33,422 bases of DNA. It comes from a virus. How positions within the stretch are numbered: position 1 is the first letter of the stretch; each line of letters starts with the position of its first letter. The notes under the pieces are model-generated. The model was given only the letters and a program-made list of their open reading frames with translations, was not told the DNA's origin and searched no databases. The translations under genes were made by a program, and so were the position numbers. Positions 1-8,500 of the stretch are shown one piece after another. The stretch is taken from positions 1-33,422 of the IMG/VR virus record IMGVR_UViG_3300034682_000058. One strand, 5' to 3'.

Positions 1-193
1 GTTTGTCCTGATCGGCGCGGACCTGGGCGGCGGCGGCATTGCTGATGGCGGACAAGTCATCCTTGTGCAGGCCTGCCTGCTCGGCCAACTGCTTGCCGTA
101 GCGCCAGTCCTGCACCTTCCACACTCCACCGGCCACGCCCAGCACCAGCGCCAGCACACCAGCCAGTGCGGCTTTCAGCGCTACCGGGCTCAC
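1..193 (-). CDS. Rz-like i-spanin, N-terminal part (cut by window edge)
   Basis: Only the first 64 codons are inside the window. The start is a GTG at 193 that overlaps the endolysin stop, a common arrangement in lysis cassettes. The peptide begins with a short polar stretch, then one hydrophobic segment (about residues 7-25, rich in Ala, Leu, Val and Gly) and a polar helical part (KVQDWRYGKQLAEQAGLHKD), which is the layout of an inner-membrane i-spanin. In the Rz family this protein links to an outer-membrane partner and disrupts the outer membrane after endolysin action. The family call rests on topology and its place after the endolysin; the remainder, and any embedded Rz1, lie outside the window. 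Confidence 0.75.
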   Translation of the reverse strand, partial: MSPVALKAALAGVLALVLGVAGGVWKVQDWRYGKQLAEQAGLHKDDLSAISNAAAAQVRADQDK

Positions 194-723
194 GCAAGCA
201 CCGCCGTCGCCTTGCTCCAAAGCTTCAGCCGATCCGCCTGGCCATTGAGCCCGCCATTGATCCTGCGCGTGATGGCTTCGAACTTGTCGGCATCGGCCAG
301 GGTGTTCAGCCCATTGGTTGCCCAGAACCACGCGGCTGACAGGCAGGCGTTCTTCGGCTGCTCCAACAGCTCTGGCTGGTTGATCAGGTCAAGGCCGAGG
401 GCTTCGCCGCACGCCGCATAGTTCGCCCGGCCGGTGATCTGGATCAGGCCACGCCCGCGGTATTTGAGGCCGTCGCCCGGGACGGTGTTGCCCAGGTCCT
501 TGCGGCCTTCGTATTTCGCCTGGGCGGGAGTCGGACCCCAGATCTCACGCACGTAGACCAACTGGCCGGACTCATGGCCGATCTGGGCGACGAACGCGGC
601 CACTCGCTTGGCGCCGACAATCTGATACCGGAGCATGGCCGTATTCAGCACGGGTACAAAAACGCCGGCTTTGGCGCCGGCGTTCGGAAGGATTTGCAGC
701 AGCTGCTGCGCGGTGATCGGCAT
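190..723 (-). CDS. GH19 (chitinase-like) phage endolysin
   Basis: A 178-residue protein beginning MPITAQQLLQILPNAG. It contains the GH19 lysozyme/chitinase hallmarks: AAFVAQIGHESGQ with the probable catalytic Glu near residue 50, then KYRGRGLIQITGRANY and a C-terminal ITRRINGG motif. Members of this family cut the glycan strands of peptidoglycan at lysis. The open frame extends upstream to 858, but the internal ATG at 723 is preferred because AGGAG lies 6 bases before it and family homology starts there. It overlaps the Rz-like gene by 4 bases. It is separated from the structural genes by several terminators, so late expression probably depends on antitermination. Confidence 0.92.
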   Translation of the reverse strand: MPITAQQLLQILPNAGAKAGVFVPVLNTAMLRYQIVGAKRVAAFVAQIGHESGQLVYVREIWGPTPAQAKYEGRKDLGNTVPGDGLKYRGRGLIQITGRANYAACGEALGLDLINQPELLEQPKNACLSAAWFWATNGLNTLADADKFEAITRRINGGLNGQADRLKLWSKATAVLA

Positions 724-737
724 GCTTTTCTCCTGGC

Positions 738-762
738 AAAAAGAAACCCGCGCAGGGCGGGC
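738..762 (-). terminator. Hairpin plus U-tract directly before the endolysin RBS
   Basis: On the - strand CCCGC pairs with GCGGG around a 5-base loop, followed by TTTCTTTTT and then at once the AGGAG ribosome binding site of the endolysin. It looks like a weak intrinsic terminator and has the same architecture as the hairpins before DUF1353, the tape measure and chaperone G. Confidence 0.6.
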
Positions 763-866
763 TGGATATTCGGAGTTTGTAATCGATAGCTCGGGTGATT
801 CATTGCGTCGGTGCTGGTAGTATTGGCGCCACGCTCTTCGTCTTAAAGGGGACAGCAAGAGAATAG

Positions 867-898
867 AAACCCCGGCGAACAGCGAACCGCCGGGGTTT
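867..898. terminator. Strong 11-bp stem, probably bidirectional terminator
   Basis: An 11-bp perfect stem (AAACCCCGGCG at 867-877 with its complement at 888-898) and a 10-base loop. On the + strand it is followed by TTTTGCTTTTTT; on the - strand by TTTCTATTCT. It sits alone between DUF1353 and the endolysin. The interval 763-961 otherwise shows no convincing gene. Confidence 0.75.
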
Positions 899-961
899 TG
901 CTTTTTTCACCACGCTGATAGCATTGGGTCAAGTTCTCGATATGCCCCATCTGAGAAAACA

Positions 962-995
962 GAAGCCCCTGAAATGGCCAACATTCAGGGGCTTC
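962..995 (-). terminator. Intrinsic terminator after DUF1353 gene
   Basis: A 12-bp perfect stem (GAAGCCCCTGAA paired with TTCAGGGGCTTC) with a 10-base loop, starting 7 bases after the DUF1353 stop and followed on the - strand by TGTTTTCTC. It should end transcripts of the tail-fibre block. The + strand side ends in GTCTTTT, so it may also work in that direction. Confidence 0.8.
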
Positions 996-1001
996 GTCTT
1001 T

Positions 1002-1406
1002 TCAATCCCCAGACGAAGAAAACCCCGAACGGGTCGGGGTCTTGGTGTAGTGCTTGGCGCCGCCTAATCGGACGCCGGCCCAGAACAGCCAGGCGCGCCA
1101 ACGGGCGACGCCCTCAGCCCGCAAAGCCCGATACAGCACCGCGTCTGCTTCCTTGCGACTGACCTGGCCGCCGAAGTACAACCAATCATGCACCGTCGCG
1201 GCGTAGTTGCCGTACCCCGACACCAGCGCGAACAGTACAAACAGGAAAGCGTTGTGCAGCACCTTGATGCTGGCAAAGTCTGTGACGAAGCCAGCCGGCA
1301 CGATGATCGTGCGCTGGTCATCGTCGGCCAGCACCAAGTCATCGAGCAGCTTGTAGGAGCGGCGGTCGGTCTGGTCGGTTCTCAGCGTGGTCACGAAGTA
1401 GCTCAT
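1002..1406 (-). CDS. DUF1353 family phage protein
   Basis: A 134-residue protein beginning MSYFVTTLRTDQ. The segment IIVPAGFVTDFASIKVLHNAF followed later by YGNYAATVHDWLYFGG matches the DUF1353 signature (GFxTDxAS and HDWLY). The family is small, common near tail or lysis genes of phages, and has no established function. It has a hydrophobic segment after the GFVTDFAS motif (about residues 51-65) and another near WRAWLFWAGV. The start at 1406 is chosen for the GGGGAG ribosome site 5 bases upstream, itself preceded by a terminator-like hairpin; the frame opens further upstream without a good ribosome site. Confidence 0.8.
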   Translation of the reverse strand: MSYFVTTLRTDQTDRRSYKLLDDLVLADDDQRTIIVPAGFVTDFASIKVLHNAFLFVLFALVSGYGNYAATVHDWLYFGGQVSRKEADAVLYRALRAEGVARWRAWLFWAGVRLGGAKHYTKTPTRSGFSSSGD

Positions 1407-1418
1407 AGTTTTCTCCCC

Positions 1419-1442
1419 AAAAAAAGACCGCAAAGGCGGTCT
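1419..1442 (-). terminator. Terminator-like hairpin before DUF1353 RBS
   Basis: AGACCGC and GCGGTCT form a 7-bp stem with a 4-base loop, followed on the - strand by seven T and then GGGGAGAAAACT-ATG. It lies between the AT-rich gene and DUF1353 and probably reduces read-through into DUF1353. Confidence 0.7.
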
Positions 1443-1504
1443 GATTATGATGTTTATCGTTTCAGAAGTGATTGAGAAAGAGAGGTTCCCGTGAGCTCTC
1501 ACCA

Positions 1505-1987
1505 TCACCACTTATGAGGTATAAGTTCACCCAGTCTAACCAACACATCTCTGGAGTCGTCACGACGGGTACTCATTCCAACTAGATACTTAACAACTCC
1601 ATCTTCGATTTCTACAGCTTTTACTACATGCGGATAGTCCCAACCTTGCAAGGTCACGACCTGCCCTATTAATGGCGGCCAAATTAGACTCTCATTCTCG
1701 GATCGATTCACCACCTCAAAAATATGATCCAAGATTTCTGAGATTGAATCCAATGACTTATTAACGACATTTAAACCGACGTCATCTGTCTTAGGTTCAG
1801 ACTCAGGCTTGTCAGGAAAATGATCTGAAAGGGCTTGCTGAAAATCAAAAAACTCGCCTTTTACAACAGTATCAACGTTATCAATTTGACTGGCTAAGGA
1901 TCGAATTTCCGATTTTATATCGTCAATTTCTCGGCTTAAATTTAGATTTGCCAACAGCCAGTAGACGTCATCCGCGTTGTAATGCAT
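1505..1987 (-). CDS. Hypothetical AT-rich cargo protein in the tail-fibre/lysis interval
   Basis: A 160-residue acidic protein (MHYNADDVYWLL...) that I do not recognise. Residues about 13-90 are polar and probably helical or coiled (LSREIDDIKSEIRSLASQIDNVD), with a charged PESEPKTDD linker; the last 60 residues look like a small beta domain (PLIGQVVTLQGWDYPHVVKAVEIEDG). The gene is visibly richer in A+T than its neighbours and differs in codon use, suggesting recent acquisition. The ATG at 1987 is preferred, with GGGAG 8 bases upstream; a TTG at 2002 is an alternative. It is flanked by an inverted repeat upstream and a terminator-like hairpin downstream. Confidence 0.72.
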   Translation of the reverse strand: MHYNADDVYWLLANLNLSREIDDIKSEIRSLASQIDNVDTVVKGEFFDFQQALSDHFPDKPESEPKTDDVGLNVVNKSLDSISEILDHIFEVVNRSENESLIWPPLIGQVVTLQGWDYPHVVKAVEIEDGVVKYLVGMSTRRDDSRDVLVRLGELIPHKW

Positions 1988-2037
1988 GAGCGCATCTCCC
2001 AAAGCGCCCCACTTTATCTGAGGGCCCTCCAGTTAAT

Positions 2038-2067
2038 CCATAGTGAGGAGAACGATCTTCACTATGG
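2038..2067. repeat. 9-bp inverted repeat at the end of the DUF4376 gene
   Basis: CCATAGTGA (2038-2046) and TCACTATGG (2059-2067) form a perfect 9-bp stem with a 12-base loop. It overlaps the last codons of the DUF4376 gene. There is no clear T-tract after it on the - strand (ATTAAC), so it may be a 3' stabiliser or a Rho-assisted terminator rather than a classical one. Confidence 0.5.
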
Positions 2068-2670
2068 CCACCCCTCTTCCAGCATCTCGGCAGTGATCGA
2101 GCCATCGGCCACGAAGCCCAACAGTTCCGCCTCACGGTTGAAACAGCCCTGGACGAACGCGCGCACCTCGGAGGCCAGGCCGATCACTTGGGCCGCACTC
2201 AGCTCGACAAAACCGCTAGCCGCCTTCCATTTGATCTGGTAGGCCGGATCGAGCGAGGCGGCAAAGGCCGCGCCGGTCAACAACGCGTGGCTGTCGCGCT
2301 CGGTGTTGACCGGGATGCCTTGCACGGTGACCCCGCCGGTTTCCGCCTGGAAGCGCCGCGCGGCAATCCGCACGCGCCAGTCCGCAGCAATCAGCGCATC
2401 GCGCTCCGCCTTCTCGGCCACCGTCATGGCCACCTGCTTGCGGGCAACCTTCACGACCTTGCGCTCACTGTCGAGGGTGAATACCTCCGCGCCCCACTTC
2501 TTATTAACGCCTAGTTCGCCTTCGGCGTTTTCCTCTGGCCACCATGCAACGTCCTGCACACCGAGTGCCGGATCAGTCCACGACAGATCCGCAAGCGATT
2601 CAGGCAGCAAGCCTTGGAGGAATTGGGGAAGTGCTTCCCGTGTTGCGATACCGTTTTCAACTTTGATCAT
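2062..2670 (-). CDS. DUF4376 protein, probable tail-fibre assembly protein
   Basis: A 202-residue protein. The C-terminal half (from about residue 90, AERDALIAADWRVRIAARRF and GIPVNTERDSHALLTGAAF) is typical of DUF4376, seen at the end of phage tail-fibre modules. Its N-terminal half (MIKVENGIATREALP, then DLSWTDPALGVQDVAWWPEE) resembles the start of fibre-assembly chaperones. The start codon overlaps the fibre stop by one base (TAATG), so translation is likely coupled. The role in fibre folding or attachment is inferred from position; the family itself has no proven function. Confidence 0.8.
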   Translation of the reverse strand: MIKVENGIATREALPQFLQGLLPESLADLSWTDPALGVQDVAWWPEENAEGELGVNKKWGAEVFTLDSERKVVKVARKQVAMTVAEKAERDALIAADWRVRIAARRFQAETGGVTVQGIPVNTERDSHALLTGAAFAASLDPAYQIKWKAASGFVELSAAQVIGLASEVRAFVQGCFNREAELLGFVADGSITAEMLEEGWP

Positions 2671-3827
2671 TATGAAACCCTCACGAATGCCGATTTATCA
2701 GGGTCCAGAGCCTGCACCGCGGGGATGTTGAAGCTTGCTGGCGGTAGAAGACTCGCGCGGGCCGCTAAGTTTGAAGAGCCGCTCGACAAGACAACCATAT
2801 AGCCGCCACCTACCGCCGCAGATTGGTTGTAGGAGTTGGCGGGGAGGTTGAAAATCCCGCCTAGGGAGTGCCCAGGGTAATACAGCCGGGAAACAGCCAC
2901 TCCGGACCCCGGCATAAGAAAGAAAACACCGTAACCAAAAACGGCCAATAAATGTGCGGAAGAAACCGTACCGGCTATCCATGTTAGGCCATCCCAGGAA
3001 TACTGTTGCGGTCCAGAAACGCTAGACACAGCAACAAAAAAACCATTTCCGTAAGTCAACCCCGTTATACGGCGAGCAGACGTTAACGCCGATGTTGTCC
3101 AAGTTATGCCATCTGCTGTTGATGCAACCACCGTTCCGTTGGTTACCGAATCGCCCACAACAAATCGTCCGGAGCCATATGCCATTCGTGCTGAGTTACT
3201 GCCTAGGCCGGTCAGGTTATCACTGGCGACCCAAGAAATTCCATCCAGAGACCAGCTTCCGCTAGTGCCGCCGAAAGCTACAAACCGGCCGTTTCCGTAG
3301 GCTACAGAAGACCAGTTCGCTACTAACGGTAGAGTTCTTTGTGTCCAATTGACCCCGTCCGGAGAGGACGCGGCGATAGTTGTCCCTGAGCCTCCGGTAA
3401 TAGCAACGGCAACGAACATGCCGTCTCCGTAGGCAACGCAGGCCCATGTTATGGAAGAACCTGGCAGTGCTCCCCCGGCCTGCCAGGTTGCGCCGAAATC
3501 GGATGAGATCGCGCTCAAGCCGGTAGAGCTAATTGCAATAAACAAACCGTTGCCGTACGTAACACTGACCCATGTCGTTGTCGCTGGAAGCGTGGGAGTT
3601 GTGAACCCATTCTGCGTAACAGCCTGCGTATACGCATCTCCAATCGCGTTATAAAGTGAATTGTAGTTCGCCTTGAGCAGGCTGCGCCCATCGGCAGGCA
3701 GCTCGTTGGCGGCTGCGATCCCCCCATGCGCAACGACAGTACCCACGGCTGACACAGAACTCGGAGCATTGCGCTGAATCCCCAGAGGGTTGCCTAGTGG
3801 ATTTCCCAAAGGGTTGCCGTAAGCCAT
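2670..3827 (-). CDS. Tail fibre / receptor-binding protein with probable seven-bladed beta-propeller
   Basis: A 385-residue protein. Residues 1-16 hold a tandem GNPL repeat. Residues about 27-75 resemble a short tail-collar domain (GGIAAANELPADGRSLL...YNAIGDAY). From residue 85 on, a motif of the form W-x-x-V-x-YGNGxFVAV recurs seven times, with YG-like positions near 91, 133, 177, 217, 259, 299 and 340, a spacing of 40-44 residues, usually followed by an S-x-DG-x-x-W turn. This spacing fits a seven-bladed propeller. The ATG at 3827 (AAGGA upstream, TAATG overlap with the previous gene) is preferred over an in-frame start at 3842. Host receptor binding is inferred. Confidence 0.78.
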   Translation of the reverse strand: MAYGNPLGNPLGNPLGIQRNAPSSVSAVGTVVAHGGIAAANELPADGRSLLKANYNSLYNAIGDAYTQAVTQNGFTTPTLPATTTWVSVTYGNGLFIAISSTGLSAISSDFGATWQAGGALPGSSITWACVAYGDGMFVAVAITGGSGTTIAASSPDGVNWTQRTLPLVANWSSVAYGNGRFVAFGGTSGSWSLDGISWVASDNLTGLGSNSARMAYGSGRFVVGDSVTNGTVVASTADGITWTTSALTSARRITGLTYGNGFFVAVSSVSGPQQYSWDGLTWIAGTVSSAHLLAVFGYGVFFLMPGSGVAVSRLYYPGHSLGGIFNLPANSYNQSAAVGGGYMVVLSSGSSNLAARASLLPPASFNIPAVQALDPDKSAFVRVS

Positions 3828-4207
3828 TAGTAATCCTTCCAAGTAGCGGAGAATGTTACGCCGCCCGCTTGCGAGACAAGCAACGAGACATCTAGGGTTT
3901 CATTTGCGCCAAGTTCAATGGGCGCAGCCGGAGTAATGTCGAACACTACTTGGGGCAATCTCGCCGTTAATGCCGTGGTGTAGGCAGGAAGCGTTTCTGA
4001 GCGCAGGACTTTGCCCGCCTTATTCACGTTGATGCCGCTTGCGGTGACCGTGCCCTTCGGCGTTGCTCGAATGCTCGTAACGACGCACCCGTTCGCACCG
4101 GCAGTAACTAAAACCGTCCCGACAGCCCCCACAGCAGTAGCCGCTGTGAGGTCTACGGCATTGGTCTTTGGCGTTTGAGCAAAAGGAGCAGTGAATATGT
4201 TGGCCAT
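3827..4207 (-). CDS. Small structural protein upstream of the tail fibre
   Basis: A 126-residue protein (MANIFTAPFAQTPKTNAVDL...) that is small, rich in Ala, Thr and Val, and probably all beta. Proteins like this are common beside fibre genes of Pseudomonas phages, but I know no defined function. It lies 9 bases after the Ala-rich protein and overlaps the fibre start by one base, so it belongs to the fibre operon. A capsid-decoration, head-fibre or fibre-connector role is possible; none is shown by sequence. Confidence 0.65.
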   Translation of the reverse strand: MANIFTAPFAQTPKTNAVDLTAATAVGAVGTVLVTAGANGCVVTSIRATPKGTVTASGINVNKAGKVLRSETLPAYTTALTARLPQVVFDITPAAPIELGANETLDVSLLVSQAGGVTFSATWKDY

Positions 4208-4216
4208 GATGATTCC

Positions 4217-4642
4217 TTAGAAAGATAGGGATACGGCTTGAATGAAGGAGAGGTTTCCGTAAGCCCCACCCGCCGCTTCGGCAGCGGCGGCAGAGTTGGC
4301 GGCGTTGACGGCAGAGTTGGCGGCGTTGACGGCTTGCGCTGCTGCCAAAGTCACCTGCGCCGCGCCATTGTTGGTAGCATCGATGGCCGACTGGGCAGCG
4401 GCATTCTTCGAGGCGTTCGCGGCGGTCGCTGAGTTGGCAGCAGCCAACGCAGAAGCAGCGGCAGCAGCAGCCTGGGCTTGCGCCTCGGTCAATTGCCCGG
4501 CCATCCATTGGGTGGCGATGTTGATCTGCACTACCATCGGCTGCAGCGCACCGATCATTGCGTCCGCTTTCGGAGTGAAGTCTGCCGGGCCATCGCTGCG
4601 GCTTGGCGCCGGCGGCAGGTTCGAAATAACAGGTACGGCCAT
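4217..4642 (-). CDS. Ala-rich helical/coiled-coil fibre stalk protein
   Basis: A 141-residue protein. After a 50-residue N-terminal head (MAVPVISNLPPAPSRSDGPA) the middle, about residues 53-125, is almost all Ala, Asn, Ser and Gln, with repeats such as AANSAVNAANSA. This low-complexity pattern is typical of trimeric coiled stalks in tail fibres. The last residues (AYGNLSFIQAVSLSF) may form a small foot. It overlaps the previous gene's stop by one base. Probably a short fibre or fibre adaptor; inference only. Confidence 0.68.
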   Translation of the reverse strand: MAVPVISNLPPAPSRSDGPADFTPKADAMIGALQPMVVQINIATQWMAGQLTEAQAQAAAAAASALAAANSATAANASKNAAAQSAIDATNNGAAQVTLAAAQAVNAANSAVNAANSAAAAEAAGGAYGNLSFIQAVSLSF

Positions 4643-5544
4643 CAGATAACCCCTTCAACAGTGATGGAACAGTCGGAAACAGTCGGGCCGGAAAACACGA
4701 TCTGAAAGTCCTTATAAAATCCAAACAGGATGGTGGCCTCGTACGACTCTTCGCCGATCCACACAACCGGCGTGGCGCGCAGATCAGCCAGAAGGCGCCG
4801 AACGCGAGTCACCTCAGATGTGTCCAGCGCGATGTCGAAATCAGCTCGGTTGGAGAACGAACGCTGAATAACGACGGTGTTGCCGAAATCGTCGGTGGAT
4901 TTGCGGCTGTAGTCGTTGATGCCGACCGAACTGCCATACAGAGCAGTACCGATTTGCTTCACAGCACCGATCACCACATGACCAATCGCTGCCACCTCGG
5001 CTCCGGCATCGATGGTCAGTACGATATTGGCCGAGCCGTAAGCCGGCATATCAAGCACCACAACGTCAGTGCGAATGCCGATTGGCTCGAAAAACCAGTC
5101 GTACCAGTTAGTCACTCCAGCATCGACCAAGCTGATCTCTTTGCGGTACACCTCCCCTTCCAGTGCATCGACCATCGAGACGGTGACCGACTTGCCCTTG
5201 AGGTTGAACAAGGCCAGGGAATTGACCACCGCCCCCGGTTTGATCGTGACTTCGATCGTGCCGGGGTTGGTAGTGAGCGACTCCACCTTGTTGTCGAACA
5301 TCCGCCAGCGGTTGGTAGAGCCCAGATCTAGCCACTTGGCAGGATGATCCTTGTCGATCACCTCTTCGCCCGGCTTAACTCCCGCCGGGACGGCGGCCAG
5401 CGCTTGGTAAATGTGGTGATTCCAAATCACCTTGGTATCGATGTCGTAGGCAGTGGTCGAAACCCATGCCGCGAAGTCCGTTTCAGGAACGTTGCTGCTG
5501 ACCAACTTGGCCGGTGTTATTTCAACCGGCTTGATGAGTCTCAT
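4642..5544 (-). CDS. Tail-tip/baseplate protein with carbohydrate-binding-like N-terminus
   Basis: A 300-residue protein beginning MRLIKPVEITPAKL. Residues about 22-75 (AWVSTTAYDIDTKVIWNHHI then KWLDLG) resemble a CBM5/12-type module found in phage tail-tip proteins, with spaced aromatic residues. The rest (NRWRMFDNKVESLTTNPG, and a C-terminal part VVWIGEESYEATILFGFYK) looks like a beta-rich baseplate protein. It follows the tape measure gene with an ATGA overlap, which fixes the start at 5544 and places it in the distal-tail position. Exact equivalence to Dit or Tal cannot be shown. Confidence 0.68.
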   Translation of the reverse strand: MRLIKPVEITPAKLVSSNVPETDFAAWVSTTAYDIDTKVIWNHHIYQALAAVPAGVKPGEEVIDKDHPAKWLDLGSTNRWRMFDNKVESLTTNPGTIEVTIKPGAVVNSLALFNLKGKSVTVSMVDALEGEVYRKEISLVDAGVTNWYDWFFEPIGIRTDVVVLDMPAYGSANIVLTIDAGAEVAAIGHVVIGAVKQIGTALYGSSVGINDYSRKSTDDFGNTVVIQRSFSNRADFDIALDTSEVTRVRRLLADLRATPVVWIGEESYEATILFGFYKDFQIVFSGPTVSDCSITVEGVI

Positions 5545-8500
5545 AGGGCGTAGTCCCTTTCTTTGGGCGTGCCTTCGCTGTTCCACTGAGTCATGATCTG
5601 CTCGATCTTCTGGGTCAGTTTCACGATCTGGAACTGCGCTTGACGATTCTCGGTACGAAGCTGGCGAACCTCAGCGATCAGCTCGCCGTTGCCGCCACCA
5701 CCGTTGAGCATCGACGCCGTCTGATTGGCATTGAAGATCCGGCTCGGGCCCGTGACTTCCAGCTGAGGCCCGGTTTCGCCAATACCGCCGCCCATGGCGA
5801 ACGCTGGCAACTGCCCAGCATTCATCTGATCGAGCAGACCCGTACCGAACATGCTTACTGCGGACGCCCGCATGACGTACTCGCCATTCGAGAGCCGGGC
5901 AAAAATGCTGTCACTGGTGCCCGTTCCTGGGCCAGAAATAAGGCCGCCCGTTGCATAACCTGCCTTGACAGCTTGGTTTTTCTCCTTCGCCGCATTGGCG
6001 ATCGCCTGAGCTAGCTGGTCATAGCTGATCGCACCGCTCGCCAACTGGCCCTGCCAGTAAGCCTTGCCAGCTGCATCGGCGTCCCGACCAAGCACGGTTT
6101 TGTACACCGAATCGATCAGCGTGCCGTTGTTGGTTGAGGTTCCATCGGAGGCTTTACCGGTGATGCCTGCAAGCGCCGCCACGACTGCGAGGTTCATCGC
6201 ATTGATGGCCGCAGTGACCCCCATGACCGAGTTGTCGACGCCGTTCAACGCATCCATCTGCGCCTGGGCGAACGCCAACTGCGAATCGAACTGAGCCATC
6301 TGAGCGTCATACGCCGCCTTGGCTAGCTCGATTTGCGTCTCCAACCCTTTCAGCGACTTCTCGGCAGTGGTGAGCTGCTTGCCATTGATGCCGTTCAGCT
6401 CGGCCACGACGTTGGCGGTACGACCTTGATCCCGGGCGAAATCCTCCATGGAGCCGTACAGGTCGGTGTTGTTGGTACTGACCGTATCCAGCGCATCGCT
6501 CAAACCGGTGAAGCCCGACAGCGACCCACCGGAACGTGCCGTGGCTAGCGCGCTTTTCAGCGTGGCTTGTGCCTGGGCTCGCAGCATCTTTACGGCGTCA
6601 TCCGAATCGCCACGCAGAGCCTTGAGTGCATCGCCCAGATCGTTGCCGACTGAAGTCAGGCCGCTGACGTTTTCTGTCGCGGTGCTGACCATGTCATTAA
6701 GCGAGGTGATTCGAGCGTTATAAGCCTCGGTCGTCGCTTTCTGCTGGGCCGAGATTGCGCGCTGCAGAGCGCTTTGAGCGTTGCCTGCAACACCGATTAG
6801 CTGCTCGGACATCGCTTGCACGGCGGCTGCGGCAGCGTCCGCGCGCTGCTCGAGGATCGAATAGGCTTGAGCCGCATTTCCGGACAGGCTGGTAAGCGTG
6901 ACGTACATCTGCCGACCCGACTCGGTTGTCCGATCCAGCGCTTCGACCATGTCCCGATAAGCATCACGTGTACCCGGCAGCTTCACGCCCATCGCTTCGA
7001 ACTGCTTGTTCACTGTCGACAGCGCGTAGTCGGCCTTTTCCGTGTCCGTGTAGAAGTTCTCGAAAAAGGAACTTTCTCCGGCTTTCAGGGCTTCCAGCCC
7101 GCCCGCCATGGAAATCAACTGCTCAGCCATAAAGCCCGTGCTGACCGACACGTCGTACAGCTTCAGACCCAGCATGTCGAATGAGTCGTTGACGCTGTAC
7201 AGGTCGTTGACGAACGTGGTCAGCGCCTCGAAGTTGTAATTCTCCAGGCCGGAGTTGGTCGCCGCATTGATTGCCGAAACGGCCGAATCACCCAAGCCAG
7301 AGAACCACTTGTCCAGCTCCTCCTGGATCGCTTCAGGCGTCTTGCCCTGCGTGCTGATCTTGGTGGCCGCCACGTTCAGGCCATCGAATACCGACTCGCT
7401 GAGCTGAACGCCGAGTGCCGAAAACAGCCCCATGGAATTGAGCAGCTTGTCGTTATAGGCGGCGCCGAGCGCGCTTTCAGTCTCTGCGTCAAGATCGCTA
7501 TATCGCGTACGTTTCTTGCTGCTGGAAAACAAGCCCCCTTTTTTCTTTTGGTAAATGTACTGCTGCGGATCGAACTCGCCGTTTTCGACGCCGAGCGAGA
7601 TGCCGCCGTCCTTGGTCTCCCACGCGCCCCCGAACAGCTTCTTGCCCACTGCACCCCAAACCGCCTGGTGCAAGGTCGAGCCGCTGATGATTGCAGCCAG
7701 CTTGCCACCCACCAGCTTGCTGTTGATCTTGTCCTGGATCTCCATGATCCCGGACTGAATCGCCAGCGGCGCCATGGTGGCCTTGCCCGCTGCGGTGTGG
7801 CCACCGGTTTCGAGCATATCGCTTGCGCTAGGGCGCACCCCGGCGTCGTATAGCTTGCCGGACTGATACATGCCCATCACGATTGCGAGCGGCCACATTG
7901 CAGCGGCGCTGCTGAGCGCAGCCGAAACGCTTGCGGCAAGGCCAGAAGAGGCAGCAGCAGTTGTAGCGCCTGCCACGCCAATGCTTGTACCTACAGAGGC
8001 AGCTCCTTCCGCCACCGCACCGCTCAGCATTGCAGCGGTAATACCCTCGGCACCAACTGTTGCAGCGGTGCTTGCGGCCACTTCGGCGGTAACTCCAGTC
8101 AGCGCGGCAGTGGTTGCTGCTGAGGCGGCAGCAGTCGCGCCAGTGATGGCAATGTTTCCGCCAATCAGACTGGTGAACCCGCTGGATAGCGTGCTGGCAA
8201 TGCCGTTGAGCATGTTGCCGTAATACCCTGCGCCGCCTGAGATCGCGCCACCGATACCGCCCGATGCGTAGCCAGAAGCCACGGACGAGCCAACGCCGGT
8301 GATGGTGTTCCAGGCTGAAAGCAGGTTTTGCCCGATACCGGCCAGCCCGCTGAACAGCCCGCCGCCAGATGTGCCGCCCGAGGATCCGCCAGCGCCGCCG
8401 AGCAACTTGCCCCACACCGAGGACAGACCCTGACCGTTGTCAGTACCGGTCAGCCAGTTGCTGATCGATGCCAGCAGCGGCTTAGTGGTGAGCATGTGAG

